64,000 nucleotides of DNA from Parascedosporium putredinis. Its lineage: Eukaryota; Ascomycota; Sordariomycetes; Microascales; Microascaceae. Positions 47,231 through 60,081 of this stretch are shown one piece after another. The number at the start of each line of letters is the position of its first letter. Position 1 is the first letter of the stretch. Both the position numbers and the translations under genes were made by a program. The notes beneath the pieces were generated by a model. The model saw only the letters and a program-made list of their open reading frames with translations, did no database searches and was not told the DNA's origin. The stretch lies in assembly GCA_949357655.1 (NCBI GenBank), contig CASHTG010000011.1:682001-746000 (forward strand), written 5' to 3'.

Positions 47231-49295
47231 TCATACAATCCGGACAGTGGCCGTGCTGCCTTCTTCAGTCACCATATCCCATGCCGACTTGGGCGACATT
47301 TGCCTCCCGAATAACTCTATAAACCCAATCCGCTCGTACGTAGCCGGAGCCACCCCGTCCTCTCCACTCTCCACCCTTTTCAGAATCAACAAGAGGCACG
47401 ACGCCGCGTGGTCCGCCCTCACCCCAACGTGAAAGCAAAACACATCTGCGCCAGGTTCGTCGTGTGAGACCATATCGTAGTCTGCAAAGACGTTGCCCAT
47501 CCGGTCCTTCATAAACTCCAAATCCAAAACGTTCCAGGCCGAGGAACCCCGATCTGCAGGGGATCCTTGTAGACCATCTTGGACGAGATAATCACGCCTT
47601 CGAGAACAATTTCTGCCCCCGAGCTCGCCCGTGGGGTCTGGTCCGGCGAGCTGGCACTCGTGACTAACGACCCGGCACGTATGAATCAACCCTTGCCCCC
47701 ACAAACACCACGGGTGACTTGATCGCCGCCCAGGACCACGTCGGTGCCCTCCACACGCTCGGCCGCGGCTCCAGGAGCATTTCGGAAGGACGGGAGCTCC
47801 TGCCGTCAACGTGCCAGCAGAGCCCGGAGAGAAGCGAGTCCTCCCAGAGACCGGCGACGTACCTCGAGCCCGTCAAATGCGACATTTGCCGAGCGATACC
47901 GGATAAGGCCGGAAAAACGTCCTTCTCAAAGGTGAGATACAGCGCGGTATAGTCGCGCACGATGGAGGACCACGCTCGGGTAGCCGTGGCTCTATCGTGG
48001 ATGGCGCTCGTCAACCCCATCGCCGCCAGCCGTTTGAAGACGGAGATCGACGACGTGGCGTTGCCGCCGTTCTCTCCATTGTTGCTAGGGGCGATGGACT
48101 CGGAATGGCCACGACATTGACACCCCATCCGCTGGATACACTCCCACGCCAGTTCCTGCCCGGTGAAGAAGAGCACCCGCCGCGAGAGGAAGCGCTCCTG
48201 CAGCACCCAGGCACGGGAGAGGAGCGGGAGCGGCGTGTTCCTCTGCCCGCGGCGGATATCGTACGGGTGAGTGTGGCGGCCGATGTGGCGTATAGCGTGC
48301 CGTGCGTAAATGGTTCCGCGGTAGCCACGCGCCTCTTCCACAGCGTCGCCCGCACCCGGCAGGACCGACACGTCGAGCGGCGTTTCCTCGTATTGGGGCT
48401 CGCGCGCGGAATAGAGGCCCTGGAGAGACATGCGCGCGTGCGCCGCCGCGACGGTGAGGTACGCGCCGGCGTAGATGCTGGCCATCTCGGCGCCCTCACG
48501 GCGCCAGTCCCCTCGTCGTCCTGCACGATGCACAGGCTATCGATCCAGAGGTACCGGATGCCGAGCTTGCGCGTCAAGGCCACGGCTTCGCGGAACGTCT
48601 TGGGTAGCGCTTCCTCGGGCACGCAGCGTTCGTGGTCCGCTAGGTTGCCGGTGAGGGTTCGTAGCGGGGGTTGGTCGGGGCCCCAGCAGTGGCTGAGGCA
48701 GATGTAGCGCGCGGGCTCCCTGTTGGTGGTGCGCACGCGTATGGTGGCGTCGGCGCCGCTGGTGCCGACGTCGAGGATGCGGTTCGGGAGCGGGTTGGGG
48801 GTACTTGTTGCGCAGGTGGCATGGGTGGAGTCGCAGTTGACGAGCTGCTGTTGGATCCAGAGGAAGCTTTCGTCCGAGTACGTTGCGTCGGGGATGTTGT
48901 AGCCGATGGGAATCTCATCAAGTAGTGGGGATGCTGAATAGCGTAGTCGCTTGGTATCTGAGGAGGGATGCTGCCGTTTCCGTTGCAGGATTCCGCATCC
49001 GGGGGTTGGTCGATTCCCTCGAGGACCTAAACAAAGAAACTTGAAAACTAGGGGTTCCCATTACCGTGACGTCGAAAGAGGGGAATCCTTCGACATCGAT
49101 GTCTAGGCGCACCATGGTCTCCGGCAAGGTTGACGCCGAGTGCCCACATTTCTCGATCGCCTGCATTATGAGGGAGCAGATGGGGCAGCCATCGTCCCCG
49201 CTCTTGGCGAGACTCTTCATCGTTCCCATCACATGCCGTGACACGACATCGGGAGGCTTGGGATACCCGCACCCCGAACAAGGTGTTGTATCCAT
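47231..49295 (-). CDS. HET-domain protein (heterokaryon incompatibility family)
   Basis: About 676 aa. The N-terminus from MDTTPCSGCG carries a Cys pair and GDDGCPICSLIMQAI, a usual lead-in of HET proteins. The HET domain shows its three blocks: ARYICLSHCWG, GIRYLWIDSLCIVQDDE and MASIYAGAYLTVAAA. The C-terminal part continues RAWVLQERFLSRRVLFF, then APTWSWAAIKSPV, then VSHECQLAGPDP. These proteins trigger cell death upon recognition of non-self in fungi. One-base lesions lie at 48509-48512, 47616-47620, 47559-47562 and near 48920. A putative 38-nt intron (49027-49064) is used to join the first exon, but the alternative of further frame errors there cannot be excluded. The ATG at 49293-49295 is preferred over a longer upstream frame. 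Confidence 0.88.
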
Positions 49296-49702
49296 GGGAA
49301 AGAGGAGTAAATCGGTAGCCCCAAATCTTGGAGCTGGATAAAGTTGGAGTGAGGGTTTGCGAAGAGTAAGCTTACTTGTTACGTCGACTTTTACGTCAGT
49401 TGTTTGGTAAGGGCTGTGACTAAGCATCCATGGACCCAAATGGATCCATGGATGGATATATCGGCAAGTTCCTTGTGGTCGCGGAGAGAGTATATCTCGG
49501 TGGATTATCTCATACGTGTAGATTACTTGCTACATCATCGACGCGGTGGAGTATGTCTGATCCCAATCCGTCAGGCAGACCTAGACTAGGTCAATAAGAA
49601 TAAGGACTAGGCATATGAGCCACCTAGTGAATGACTTTGCATTCCATAAATGCGAGTTTTACACTTTGATCACACACATCAATGGACTACATCTCTCAGA
49701 CT

Positions 49703-51091
49703 TTAGAATTCACCCCTGGCCTTCTCCATATCGGCTACCCACTCCCGCTGAACCCCCTCGGCAAACACATCATCCGTCAGCATCTTCCAGCCCACAATCG
49801 CCATGCCCTTGGCACACTCCATCGCCCGGACAAAGGAATCCTGCGTCCCCGCCGCCTCGGCAAAACTCTTGGTATGGTTCCCCTGGCCCACGGGCGTATC
49901 GATGCCAAACGCCCCGTGGAAGCCGGGGCACTCGTACGTCACGTTACCCATGTCCGTGCTTCCGGCGAGGAAATCAGGCGGGTCGTTCCAGGAGACGGTC
50001 CCCACCGGCATCGCCGCCTCGTACGCGCGGCAGAGCGCCTGGCTCGGGCGCAGGTCGTCGTAGCTGTTGAGCGGCTCCACGCGCATACCGCACCCGGTGG
50101 CGAGCGCGGCGCCCTCGAAGCACTTGAGCACACGGGCCCACAGCGCCTCGGCGGCGGCCTTGGTATCGCTGCGCACATAGTACTCGACGCAGCAGTCGGC
50201 GGGCACGACGTTGGGCCGGTCGCCAGCGGCGCGAAAAACGCCGTGGATGCGCTCGTGGGGGCGGATCTGCTGGCGCAGCATGGAGACGGCGTTGTACGAG
50301 AGGCAGACGGCGTCGAGGGCGTTGACGCCGTTCCAGGGCTCGATGGCCGCGTGGGCCTCCTGGCCGGTGAAGTACACCCTCACCTTGATGTTGGCGAGCA
50401 TGCGGTAGTACGCGACGCCGCGCAGCCCCGGCCGCAGGAGGTACCCGGCGCCCGGGTGCACCATCAGGCTGGCGGCCGCGCCGCGGTAGGCTCCCGCCGC
50501 GATGAGCTTGAGCTTGCCGCCGCCGCCTTCCTCGGCGGGGTGCCGAGCAGGCGGACGCGGCCGGGGAGCCCGGACCGCTTGAGGGCGCTGGCGACGGCGA
50601 GGAAGGATGCGAAGGAGGAGCTGGCGATGAGGTTGTGGCCGCAGGCGTGGCCTATGCCGGGGAGGGCGTCGTACTCGGCGTTGAAGATGACGAGGCGGCC
50701 GCCTGAGCCGTACTCGGCCTCGAATGAGGTCTCGAGACCGTAGGCATGGGGGTGACGGCGAAGCCTAGCGTTTTGAGAGTGTCGACAAAGGTGTTGTGGG
50801 CTTGGTGTTCTTCGTAGGCGAGTTCGGGGTTAGAGTGGATCTATGGGTGGAGGGGTTAATCAAGATACAAAACCAAGGTGCAGTGGGGTGCAAACGTCGA
50901 TATTTGAGCAGTAGGGCATGGGATAGACTGGGTAGGCTCTAGGATGGGAAACATACGTGGGCATTGAGACTCGCTACATGCTGGCTGCTGCTGCCGTCAA
51001 CCACGCCGGATAGATAGCCGGCCCAGTCGGTCTCGGGGGAGAGAAGGTCTTCCGGCAAAGTAGCAGCCGGCTGCACTTCAGACGACGACAT
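49703..51091 (-). CDS. M20 family metallopeptidase (PM20D2/aminoacylase-like)
   Basis: Two exons (50957-51091, 49703-50840; GTATGT donor). About 424 aa, cytosolic. Hydrolyses amide bonds of N-acyl amino acids or dipeptides using two metal ions. Landmarks: IHSNPELAYEEH (M20 opening block), AEYDALPGIGHACGHNL (metal-binding Asp and His), GTPAEEGGGGK (catalytic Glu), a dimerisation domain with TGQEAHAA, and STDMGNVTYECPG near the end. It most resembles the PM20D2 subgroup. Two lesions, in the G runs 50748-50752 and 50537-50540 (C on the coding strand), each need one base. Divergent from the STAND gene. Confidence 0.9.
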
Positions 51092-51914
51092 GACGATAAT
51101 AAGTCTCAAACTCAAGTCAAGTATGCCCGAGTGGTATTGCAGAAAAGGGGTAACAGATATCTGTAATCGTCGAAAACTGGTGTGACCGTTTAACGTTTTC
51201 GATGTGCGTATTATGGCTGCAGAATCGGCAAGCTTCCCCGCAGAAGAAAAGAAGCTTGTTTTGTCCCGACTACGTCAAATTTCCGCGCAAGAAACAGGTT
51301 TAGTGCCCGACGCTACCAATAGAAGAGGCGCGATTTCTACTGACATTCAATCAATCTGATTATTCTGCGTCGTTGTGGGTCCAATCATCCGGGTTGATAG
51401 GATTACTTACTTCAAATTCGAAAATAGCTAACATCAATTCTACCAAGCTTGTCCAGCGCAGCCAGGTTCAACGTTTATGAGATTAATAGTTTCATGTTGT
51501 TCGAAGATTGATAGTTCCGTGTTGTTTACATGTAGAGATTGATAGTGATGGTGCTCCGCGCTGTGGCTCATCGCTCCCTCCGGTCGCTTGGTGTCCTGCT
51601 TGATATGGGGACTGGCCGATATATATTCAAGAATATTGCGTATACCTCCCAGAATCTCCCTACTTCGATCACAACGGACATATCAGACATGTACTCATGT
51701 GACTCCTGCATCAAATGGAATTTCTATAGTTCGGGCTGCGAATGGCGCAGCGCCCCTCACAACCTGCAATTGGCCCGCAGCTGTGCCAGAGCCTGCTCAA
51801 CCCCCTCGAAAGACATGAACCCCTCATCTCGCTCCTCATCTCAATCCTCATCCTAACATGCCCTAAACCCTCCGTGTTTTTGTTCATTGACCTGTAGCAG
51901 CAGAAATCATACGC
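51092..51914. other. Intergenic, divergent promoter region
   Basis: Between the M20 peptidase (minus) and the STAND protein (plus). A 105-codon plus-strand frame (51539-51856) has no recognisable domain and is probably not coding. Confidence 0.45.
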
Positions 51915-54900
51915 ATGGACCCAGCTACCGCTATCGGCGTTGCCTCCGGCATCATCACCTTTCTCAATGTAGCCTGCAAAATAGTTGACGTGGCGAGCGA
52001 GCTTTACACGTCGAATAGTGGCGCGACCAAAGAGAACGAGCGCATCAGCCAGGTCATCACCGACCTCAAAGATGTCTCACTCGGTCTAACAGCCAACACA
52101 CCGGTATCCGGCAGACACGAGGCGGCGCTGCAGGAGCTCGGCCGAGACTGTGCGGCTTTATCAGCGGAGCTGCTCTCTATCCTTGAAAATCTACGCCTCG
52201 CCAAAAGTCGATTTTAAAGAGCGTAAAGCTTTCCATCCTGAGACAGAAGAAACAGAAGGAAATCGCTGGAATCGAGGCAAGGCTGGGAGAATACCGAAAC
52301 CAGATGAATTTGCGACTAGTCTCGCTCCTAAAGTAAGGTCTCCAGACCTTCACTCAGCAATAGCAGATCAGACTCTGACAAACTCTGGGGGAACTAGCGA
52401 GAACCAGTCACAGCTAAAAGCTCAACTTGATACAATTCAGCAGAAGGCAGAAATCATGTCTTGTTCATCGGCGGATGGCTTGCGCTACATCCGAAACCAG
52501 CTAAACATGACTCTGGAATTGCCTGACGAGGACAAGGCAGATAATACGTCCCTAGAGGATCTCAATACCCACTTGCGGACCCTTTTCAATACCATGGAGA
52601 CAACTCGACGTGAGACGGAAATTCTCGAGCAGCTATACTTTGAAGACATCTTTGCCCGAGAAGACACTATTGACAATCCTGCTTATGAGACCTTTGAATG
52701 GCTTCTAGCCCCCGAGGGTGACGAGGGTGATCAGGGTGATGAGGATGATGCCGGTCATCTCACTGATAGCGACAACGTAATGGACGAGGACAATCGATTA
52801 GGTTACAGCGGTGCATCTCTTAACGACGATGGGGATCTCCAAGATGATACACAGCCCCAGGAGAATACTCAGTCCCAAGAGGATGGCCAGTCCGGGTACG
52901 AAACTGACGAATCTGCTATGGGAGTACGACATGAGGCCAGCAGGAAATTCCAGAACTGGCTCGCTTCAGGTTCAGGCACTTTTCACTTGTCCGGAAAAGC
53001 TGGAGCAGGAAAGTCGACCCTTATGAAGCTCTTGCGGAACCATCCCAGGGTCAGGGAACTCCTCGAAGAGTGGGCCTCTCCAGGGAAACTTGTTTTCGCC
53101 TCTTTCTATTTTTGAACCCTGGGAGCGACCTCCAAAGTCCCTCGACGGACTCTACCGGTCCCTACTCTTCCACATTTTGAGGCAATGTCCCAGGTTGATC
53201 CCAGAAGTCTTTCCAGGGAAATGGAAAGCCTTCTCTCCTGAGAGCGCTCCGAGCCGAGACCTAGCGAGCGACCAGTTCCGAAAGGAAGACATCAAGGAAG
53301 CCTTCCACCGGCTCGTGGAAGGCTCGGTATCCTTGGGAGACGTCAGGATTTGCTTGTTTATCGACGGCCTCGATGAGTACAGCACAAGCGCCTATGATCA
53401 TCGGAAGCTAGCTCTCAATATCCGCAAGTGGACAAGATCTGACCATGTCAAGATGTGCGTCAGTTCCAGACCGCATGTTGAATTTGCCGACAGTTTCAAC
53501 CCGGAGACGAGGCTGCACCTCCACGATCTAACGTTTTGGGACATCAGGTGCCTTGCGGAGGGCATGTTTCGCGCCGACCCCAACTTCTACCGAATTCATA
53601 ACACATACCATCAGCTGGTCGAGGTGATCGTATATAGCGCCGAGGGCGTCATATTGTGGGCGGTGCTGGTCCTCAAGCTTGTGATAGCCGAGGTTGGGCT
53701 GCATAGCCCCCTTGATCGATTGCTGGAGAAGATCCGCACCGTACCTCGAGAGTTAAGCGCCCTATATGACAGGCTTCTCAGCACGCTGGACGAGCGCGAC
53801 AGACACCGGGTCAACCTGATGCTGCTACTAGTGATAAGCAGCCTCTTTCCCCCACCCGTAATCTTCTTCTTGTGGTTGGACCACATGCTGGAGCCCCAGT
53901 TTCCGACGTTTGAAAACACATATCAATTTACGCCTTCCGAAGTGATGGACAGGATGGATAGCATCGACAAGCTAACAACAAGTTTGACAAAGGGTCTGCT
54001 GATAATACACGATAAAACTAAGCTCTCTCCTGCATCATCACGTGCAGAAAGAATCATAAATGCGATGGTTGGCCCTATGGTTGGGTTAAGCCATCGATCC
54101 GTGAGGGACTACCTCGTTGATTCCAACAAGCTATCTCAGATCAAAGAGACTTTTGAGAGCATTAACTTGAATACCGTTTACTCTAACCTTTCGGTCGTCG
54201 TGGTGGCAACGGCAATCCGCTCACTCAACGAGTTGAAGAAGGGATCTCTCCAAGCCTCTGAGCAAGCATATTGGCGTCTGGTGAGAGCTACTGAAGCGTC
54301 TAATAGAGCGGACTCCAGGCACTATATTCGGGACTATTTACCTCAGTTTTGTCGTGCCGTCGATGATGAAGGCCAGATTCCACCTTGCAATAGTATCCTG
54401 CTTGAACAGTGCATAAACTCTCAATTCCCGCCGCCAGCCTATGGCGAACTCATGCCCATGTATCCAGAGCGCCCGTCACTGATTTTGGGGGCCGAGAACA
54501 TGGCGGCAGCATCCTGCGCTTCTCCATATTTCACGGGTATTTCCCCTACAGCTTGCGAGAGATCGAAGCGAGGATCAACAAGGGAGAGTTGAACGTGAGT
54601 GAGGATAGGCCTACGCAGCCACGAGGAAGGTGTGAGAGCATCGCCGACTTGCTAGTCACCGCGGTCACGTCCGATTTGTGCAACCCTCAGCTTTGTGAGA
54701 AGTTGTTGTCTATGGGGCCGTCTATGAAAACCCTCATGGAAGTCCAAATTAGCACCACTAGCGTACGAGATGGCCCGCGCATCAAGACAACAATGAGCCT
54801 TGGCATGGTACTCATGATTAGTCCTGGAGTTCATTTGGTACCTCGGCTGAAGCAACATCTACAATCAGACCCGAGCCTAGCTCGCTCGATATTCCTTACT

Positions 54901-55275
54901 TATTTCCAAGACTCACAGGAGATCTTTGTGCTTTCGTTCCCGGCACTAAATTGGGTATATCGCAACTTCAATGATATTTATCTCATGTATAGAGCAGGAG
55001 TCGGCGGGGAGAATCCGCATGCATTCGACGATATGGACAACGGTCTCCCAGAATGTGAGCCAGAACCGTCACTCGACTTCCTTTCTGCCGCACGCCAATG
55101 GGCTGACGGCACACAAGTATTTAAAGACTACGCTATCAACGTGTATTCTTTGGAATCCTTGAAACGTCATCCGTGTTGGCAGAAGCCGACGGTACTATCT
55201 GAATATCCTCTGTTAGGGATAGCTTGGGATTCGAAATGGATGTTCGGGGTTCGGTGGCAAGTGAGGGTTTACTGA
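51915..55275 (+). CDS. STAND/NACHT NTPase (NLR-like) with fungal N-terminal domain
   Basis: Two exons (51915-52332, 52398-55275), about 1099 aa after repair. The N-terminus MDPATAIGVASGIITFLNV… and a following coiled region fit the fungal N-terminal domain of STAND proteins (PF17111). An acidic, Gln/Glu-rich linker leads to a NACHT-type NTPase. Its P-loop is GKAGAGKST (about residue 339, 52993-53019), Walker B is LFIDGLDE (about residue 459), and CVSSRPHVEF is the sensor. A helical region follows. The C-terminus is unique: no WD, ankyrin or TPR repeats are visible. Such proteins act in non-self recognition and cell death. Lesions: T run 52212-52215, 53114, 53134-53136 and 54502-54503, each one base short. 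Confidence 0.88.
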
Positions 55276-55934
55276 TAATAGCAGGAGAGTACAAGTCTAA
55301 ACAGAGGTTATATCATTGACGACGACCTGGCGGCCCCGTGCTAAGCTTTGCGAAACAATCGCGGCACCGGAGCTGTTGGGAAGGCTCTTTCGGGATCTGA
55401 AAAGGGGACAGCATGGATACCCGTGAGTGACAGAGATGCGGGGTCTGCAATTTTACCATTCTAGGCCGCCTCTGTTGTGTCGGCGCCCATCATGATCCTA
55501 GCGTAATTTCCTCAATCTGCTCGTCATGCCGGATCGCTATGCCAGCTGGGGCCTCAAGTTCCTCTTCTCCCCGATGATAGCTCCTACGATGTGACGCTGA
55601 CGCTGCCTCCGCGCTAGTTGGGACGAAAGGGAAGAAAGATGGGGCAGAATCCGGGGCTCTTGTCAGAGTTATTTTTGGGGGTCCGCATATCCGGGCTTGC
55701 CGGGGCAATGCCGCCGGAGTTCACGAAACGGAGAGAATGATTACCCGGACACCTCGGGCAGACCACGATGGAAGCGGTATTCACAAAGCCCAAGTCAAAA
55801 CTTATTTAAAACGTGGTCTCCAAGACGGACGCGGTTCTCTATTCTATCAATCTCTCTCAAAATTCACAAAAACAAAAAAGCCAGAGGAACTTTCAAGATA
55901 TATCATCCAGGAAACACCACGCCCAATATTCACG
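55276..55934. other. Intergenic, promoter of the SH3-like protein gene
   Basis: No gene recognised; short frames only. TTATTTAAAA at 55801-55810 may serve as a TATA-like element about 130 bases before the next ATG. Confidence 0.4.
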
Positions 55935-56372
55935 ATGCGTTTCTCCACCTTGCTCGCCCTCGGCCTCCCCATCGCCGCCCTCGCCGCCCCTTCGGCCAAC
56001 CCTAACCCCGAGGCCGACGCCATCCTTGCCAAGTCCGAGATCGTTGCCGGCTCGGCCGAGAGCGCCATCGAGGCGCGCGCCGCCGTCTACTTCAACGTTT
56101 GCATTGTAACAGCCAGCGCTCTCAAATACCGCACCTGCGCTAGCACCAGCTGCGCGGCCGTTGGGCAGTATTCCAAGGGCAAGAAGCTCAATACCTACCT
56201 GACAAAGATCTCGCCCACTCCGTACGTATTCCCGTTTTGATTTCTTGAAGAAACATGACTGCTTCCCTCAGAATGGAACTAACCCCCAAGTCCGTATAGT
56301 GCCTGGGTTCATCTGAAGAACGGATACTGGGTCTCGGGCAAGTACTGCCAGGCCTACAGCGGTCCTCTTTAA
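55935..56372 (+). CDS. Small secreted SH3b-like protein
   Basis: Two exons (55935-56221, 56300-56372; intron 78 nt). About 119 aa, no frameshift. Signal peptide MRFSTLLALGLPIAALAAP, then a short propeptide-like acidic segment up to EARAA. The mature domain has a bacterial-type SH3 pattern: ALKYRTCASTSCAAVGQYSKG, then AWVHLKNGYWVSGKYCQ. Four to five cysteines suggest disulfide bonds. SH3b domains bind peptidoglycan or other cell-wall material in bacteria. In secreted fungal proteins the target is unknown; an effector or wall role is inference. Confidence 0.78.
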
Positions 56373-57047
56373 ACGTGTCAGCATAGTTGGGCCTTTTGCA
56401 TATCTAATGTTCTCCATGTATATACTTTTTCCAGCTTTCTTCCTCCCCTATTCGTACTGAATATTAGAGGGCGCAAGAGGGCGTGTAATTGATTAGACTT
56501 TTCTAGATTCTTTTCTGGCTTGCTTCCGCGATTTTCCAAACTGCGGTGACGCTAGTCCCAGCCCTACAAGGCTAACCACTCATCCTAATATCGCCAATGG
56601 CTTCAAATGTTCTGCCAGAGTTTGCAAAATGGGTGCTACCAGTACTCGTGATATGGCTGATGGTGGTGGAACCCACGCTTGACTGCGCCGCGAAACAAAC
56701 TTGTTTATCGTGCATTGGGGCCGCGATTCAGGAAAAGATCATCGCGGAGTTGAGGAGAGTGATTGATGGCGTTTTGAAGATCAGATCCTTTCCCGCCACA
56801 CCCGTTAGATTGTGGCGTGGCTTAGCCTGCCTTGGCAGGGGTGCCACTAGATGCAATCTCCCGGACCTGGTCTTCCGATCCTTCGAGTATCACAATTCTG
56901 CACCCCATCAGATTAGTTCTCCACCAGCTCATCTCCGCCGCATCTTGGTCAAACTCGTGAAGAGATCCGAAAAACGAAAAAGAAAATCCTACTGACAGAA
57001 TGAGATAGCGCCATCTCGGTCGAGAACGCAGAGACTGAACAAAAGCC
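56373..57047. other. Intergenic; possible missed 5' exon
   Basis: A plus frame from 56597 begins with a hydrophobic segment (WVLPVLVIWLMVV) that could act as a signal peptide exon for the next gene, which lacks one. No clean splice connection was found. Confidence 0.35.
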
Positions 57048-58088
57048 ATGGCCGCCGAACCCTCTGGCTTCGCGCTCCGGAAGAACGGGACCTGCCTCTC
57101 GGAAGAGGTCGATTGTGGCCGAACAGTCGACCCCTACCGCGTCTGCTGCCCCGCCGATTCTTTCTGCCCTGCCAAGTATAACGTCGATGTACGTCGATAT
57201 CCCAACGCCGCCATCATCACCATCTCCCCAATCTCGAGCTCCCTCATCCCATACCCTTCACTGATCTTTTACCGTTCGAGGCCCCCCTTTTCATCGACTA
57301 ACCACCACGCTCGTGATCTGCTTAGTGTTGTCCCACCGCCGCGAACTGTACGACCCAACTCATCCAGACCCCGGCCTGCGCGAACGAGACATGGGATCTC
57401 TACGATAATGGCGGATACTTTTGCTGCGAGAGGGGATTGATCGGATACGCGGCCACGAGAACGGGGAGCAACGGGTGCGCGTCGCCAGGCTACGCCTTCC
57501 AGGCCGGCGAGGTGGCGCTCAAGCTGATCAGCGCGGGAACAGGTATGCAAACCACCTCTGGGGAATTCCACGAGGCACTTGGCCTTTTCTTTTCACTCTC
57601 TGGCCTTGAATGTGGTTGCGGTCGCGTGTGTCGGAAATTTTGTCCCTTGAAGCTAACAGGAAGCGGGGAAACCCGCGATGACAGACGGCAGCGACGCAGA
57701 CCCAGAACCCTCCACCACGGGGTCCACGACCTTCTCCTCGAGTAACCCAGCACCCACCGCCGCGGTGACGACGCCGCCGCCCGAATCAGCCAGCTCCGGT
57801 ACCCCGGCGGGTGCCATAGCGGGCGGCGTGATTGGCGGCCTCGCGGCGCTCGCGCTCGTGGGCGCCGCGATATGGTGGTTCCGGAAACGGAAGGCGGCTA
57901 GCGCGCAAGACGAGAAGGCCCACGCTGCTGAGCTACCGCATGAGGGGAGCGCGAGGTCGGAGCTGGATGGGGGCGCGTGGGGCGCGGGTCAGTATCGGGG
58001 GACCGCAGGAGATGTCGGCGCCGAGACAGATGGCGCCGAGCGAACTTCCGGCGTAGGAGGGGGTTTGGAAGAAAGTGGTGTGCGGTAG
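57048..58088 (+). CDS. Cys-rich single-pass membrane protein
   Basis: Three exons (57048-57188, 57326-57542, 57664-58088), joined without frameshift if the acceptor at 57663 is used. The extracellular part has a repeated Cys pattern (NGTCLSEEVDCG, YRVCCPADSFC, then CCPTAANC and YFCCERGL). A Thr/Ser/Pro-rich stalk and one membrane helix (IAGGVIGGLAALALVGAAIWW) follow. The FRKRK stop-transfer signal leads into a Gly-rich cytoplasmic tail. This layout is common in surface proteins of filamentous fungi. The predicted start MAAEPSGFAL lacks a signal peptide, so a 5' exon is probably missing. Function unknown. Confidence 0.7.
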
Positions 58089-59085
58089 CTGGAACCTGCT
58101 ATGATGGCAGCTCATCGTCCATTTCGGAGAATACACGCGGGAAGTTGGCGATGGCACTGGTCCATGACTTTCAAGGGATCCGATGGCCCTAGGATCTTAC
58201 TCGATCAGTTGGCGGGAAACAAACTTCTTCTTTTATTTCAGCGAGCGCCGTAACGGAAGTTTAGATACCCTCGGGCTCGGTAGGATCTCAATAGAGCAAT
58301 AGTAATTTGTAGATCGACCTAAGCCCGTTTTAGTACGGCCTTGTCTTTGCCACTAGCCCTTTCTACTGTACCCTTGCGTACCCAGCTCTTGAGGCATTAT
58401 ATTTGCCGATATAACCCATGACTGTTTCACTCCTCCTAGACAGCGGCCCATCTGCTGTACTCAGATTGTTGAGGGCAGTCAGTTTCGGATATATCCGCGG
58501 CTGGGTATCAAGTCAGATAAGCAAGACATAGTATGTACCATGATGTCGTGTATGCACTGCGAGATATGGAGAGAAGCTACCGGCCACGAGCATCAATAGC
58601 GCACCTACCAAGGTTCCCGCCCACGTGGCTTTGTCTCACCTAAGACGCCACGAGGTGGTCAAGCTCACGGCGGGCATCTCAACAACGACAAAAACTGCCA
58701 AAGATTAAACCCATACTTATTATAGTTGCTGAGGTAGACGTGGCTGGACCACAACTAAAAGAATTCATGCTAAGACCTCCGATTCTTCAAGACTTCATTA
58801 CCTTTCCTACTACGCGCCCATGCAACCAATATTCCCATCCCAATTTGCCATCGCTCAGCTACCAAGCATCCTTTCGAGACATGGCCCTCTCCCATACGGT
58901 TTACGGGTCCCCACCAAGCCAATCTCAGCGTGAGGCTAGGGGAGAATTCGTGAAACGAACTTGATTCTTCCTAAGAAGTCCACATAAAAGCTAGACCAGC
59001 CGAGGTCTATTCCATGTATAGTGGCGAACCTTACATGTTTCCGTTGATCGCCTGCCTAAGGCGCTCTACGGTAGCCTGCGCTCCA
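58089..59085. other. Intergenic, no gene recognised
   Basis: Short frames only; no repeats, RNAs or family-like segments seen. Confidence 0.4.
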
Positions 59086-59464
59086 TTAGTTACCGCTCAT
59101 ACGTTCGGAGGGAACCCATACTGCAGGGAGCTTCTTCTCGGTGTAGATGATGTACTCGGAATCCTATAGGTAGGCTTTCGCATCAGCTATCGGCGTTGGG
59201 CGAAGGCAACAACCCTTGGTTCTATCGCCGAACGGCAATTACTCACCCGTTGTTTCATGTCGAATTCTATACTGCCCAAGATTTTCTTAACTGCTATATT
59301 TGTGGCGGCGTCGCTAGGATGTGAATCTTTATAATACGCGATGAAGGTCTGGCACCTTAGCGCCATTTCATCGAGGGGTGCGTATGCTTTTGCTGTGACG
59401 ATCCGTTGATGTATCTACACGGCCAACTCACACATGAATCGCTGGAGTTGGACAGCGATGATGC
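59086..59464 (-). CDS. Possible spliced gene, C-terminal exons only
   Basis: Three minus-strand exons chain in frame: 59432-59464, 59247-59392 and 59086-59163. The joined reading includes GIIAVQLQRFM, then SKAYAPLDEMALRCQTFIAY, then ILGSIEFDMKQR, and ends YIIYTEKKLPAVWVPSERM plus three residues. The last intron (59164-59246, GTGAGT donor, TAG acceptor) is convincing; the first (39 nt) is very short. The 5' part was not found. The family is unknown. It could be a real small gene or a remnant. Confidence 0.4.
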
Positions 59465-60081
59465 CCTGGGAATATATAAGAATTTGTGGTATATGCCATT
59501 GTCTCTAATCACACAGAGGGGATGAAGCTCATGGAGAAATACAACCGTACTCCCAACCACGCCCCCTCTAGCCCCGCTGTCTTGTTCGCCCAGCCTGGTG
59601 TGCTTTTTGTGTAAGTTTCCGCAGCTGCCCAAGCAAGATTTGCCCGCATGTGGTTATTTTTCACGAAGGAGCCATCAGCCAGAGTTCGCTTCGGCACTTT
59701 TGGCACGGCATCTACTCCCAAATGTTACATGTGCTGGCGCGTGCATCGCACGTTTCGATTCAACATGCAAGCTTTCTAATTCTCATCGCCTCAAAAGAAG
59801 ATGTGGCCAGCTCTGAGCGTGTCAAATCCCTTCGTTTCCATCCGCGAAACCCCAAAATCTTCGTCACGATGTCTGGTACTTTTCAGCGCTTTGCCAGCCT
59901 GCCTCATCTATCAGCGCCACGTCAGGCTAGGTAGGCCCAACAAGAAAAGCGGGGATGGTGGAAGAACACAGGAGGGGCTGTAGATATAACGATAGGATTC
60001 TTCAATCCAGCTCGGTTGTGAAAGTCTCGCCGGGCTCTGCTTCTTTCCTTTATCTATCCCTACCTGTATACGGCGCGGCGC

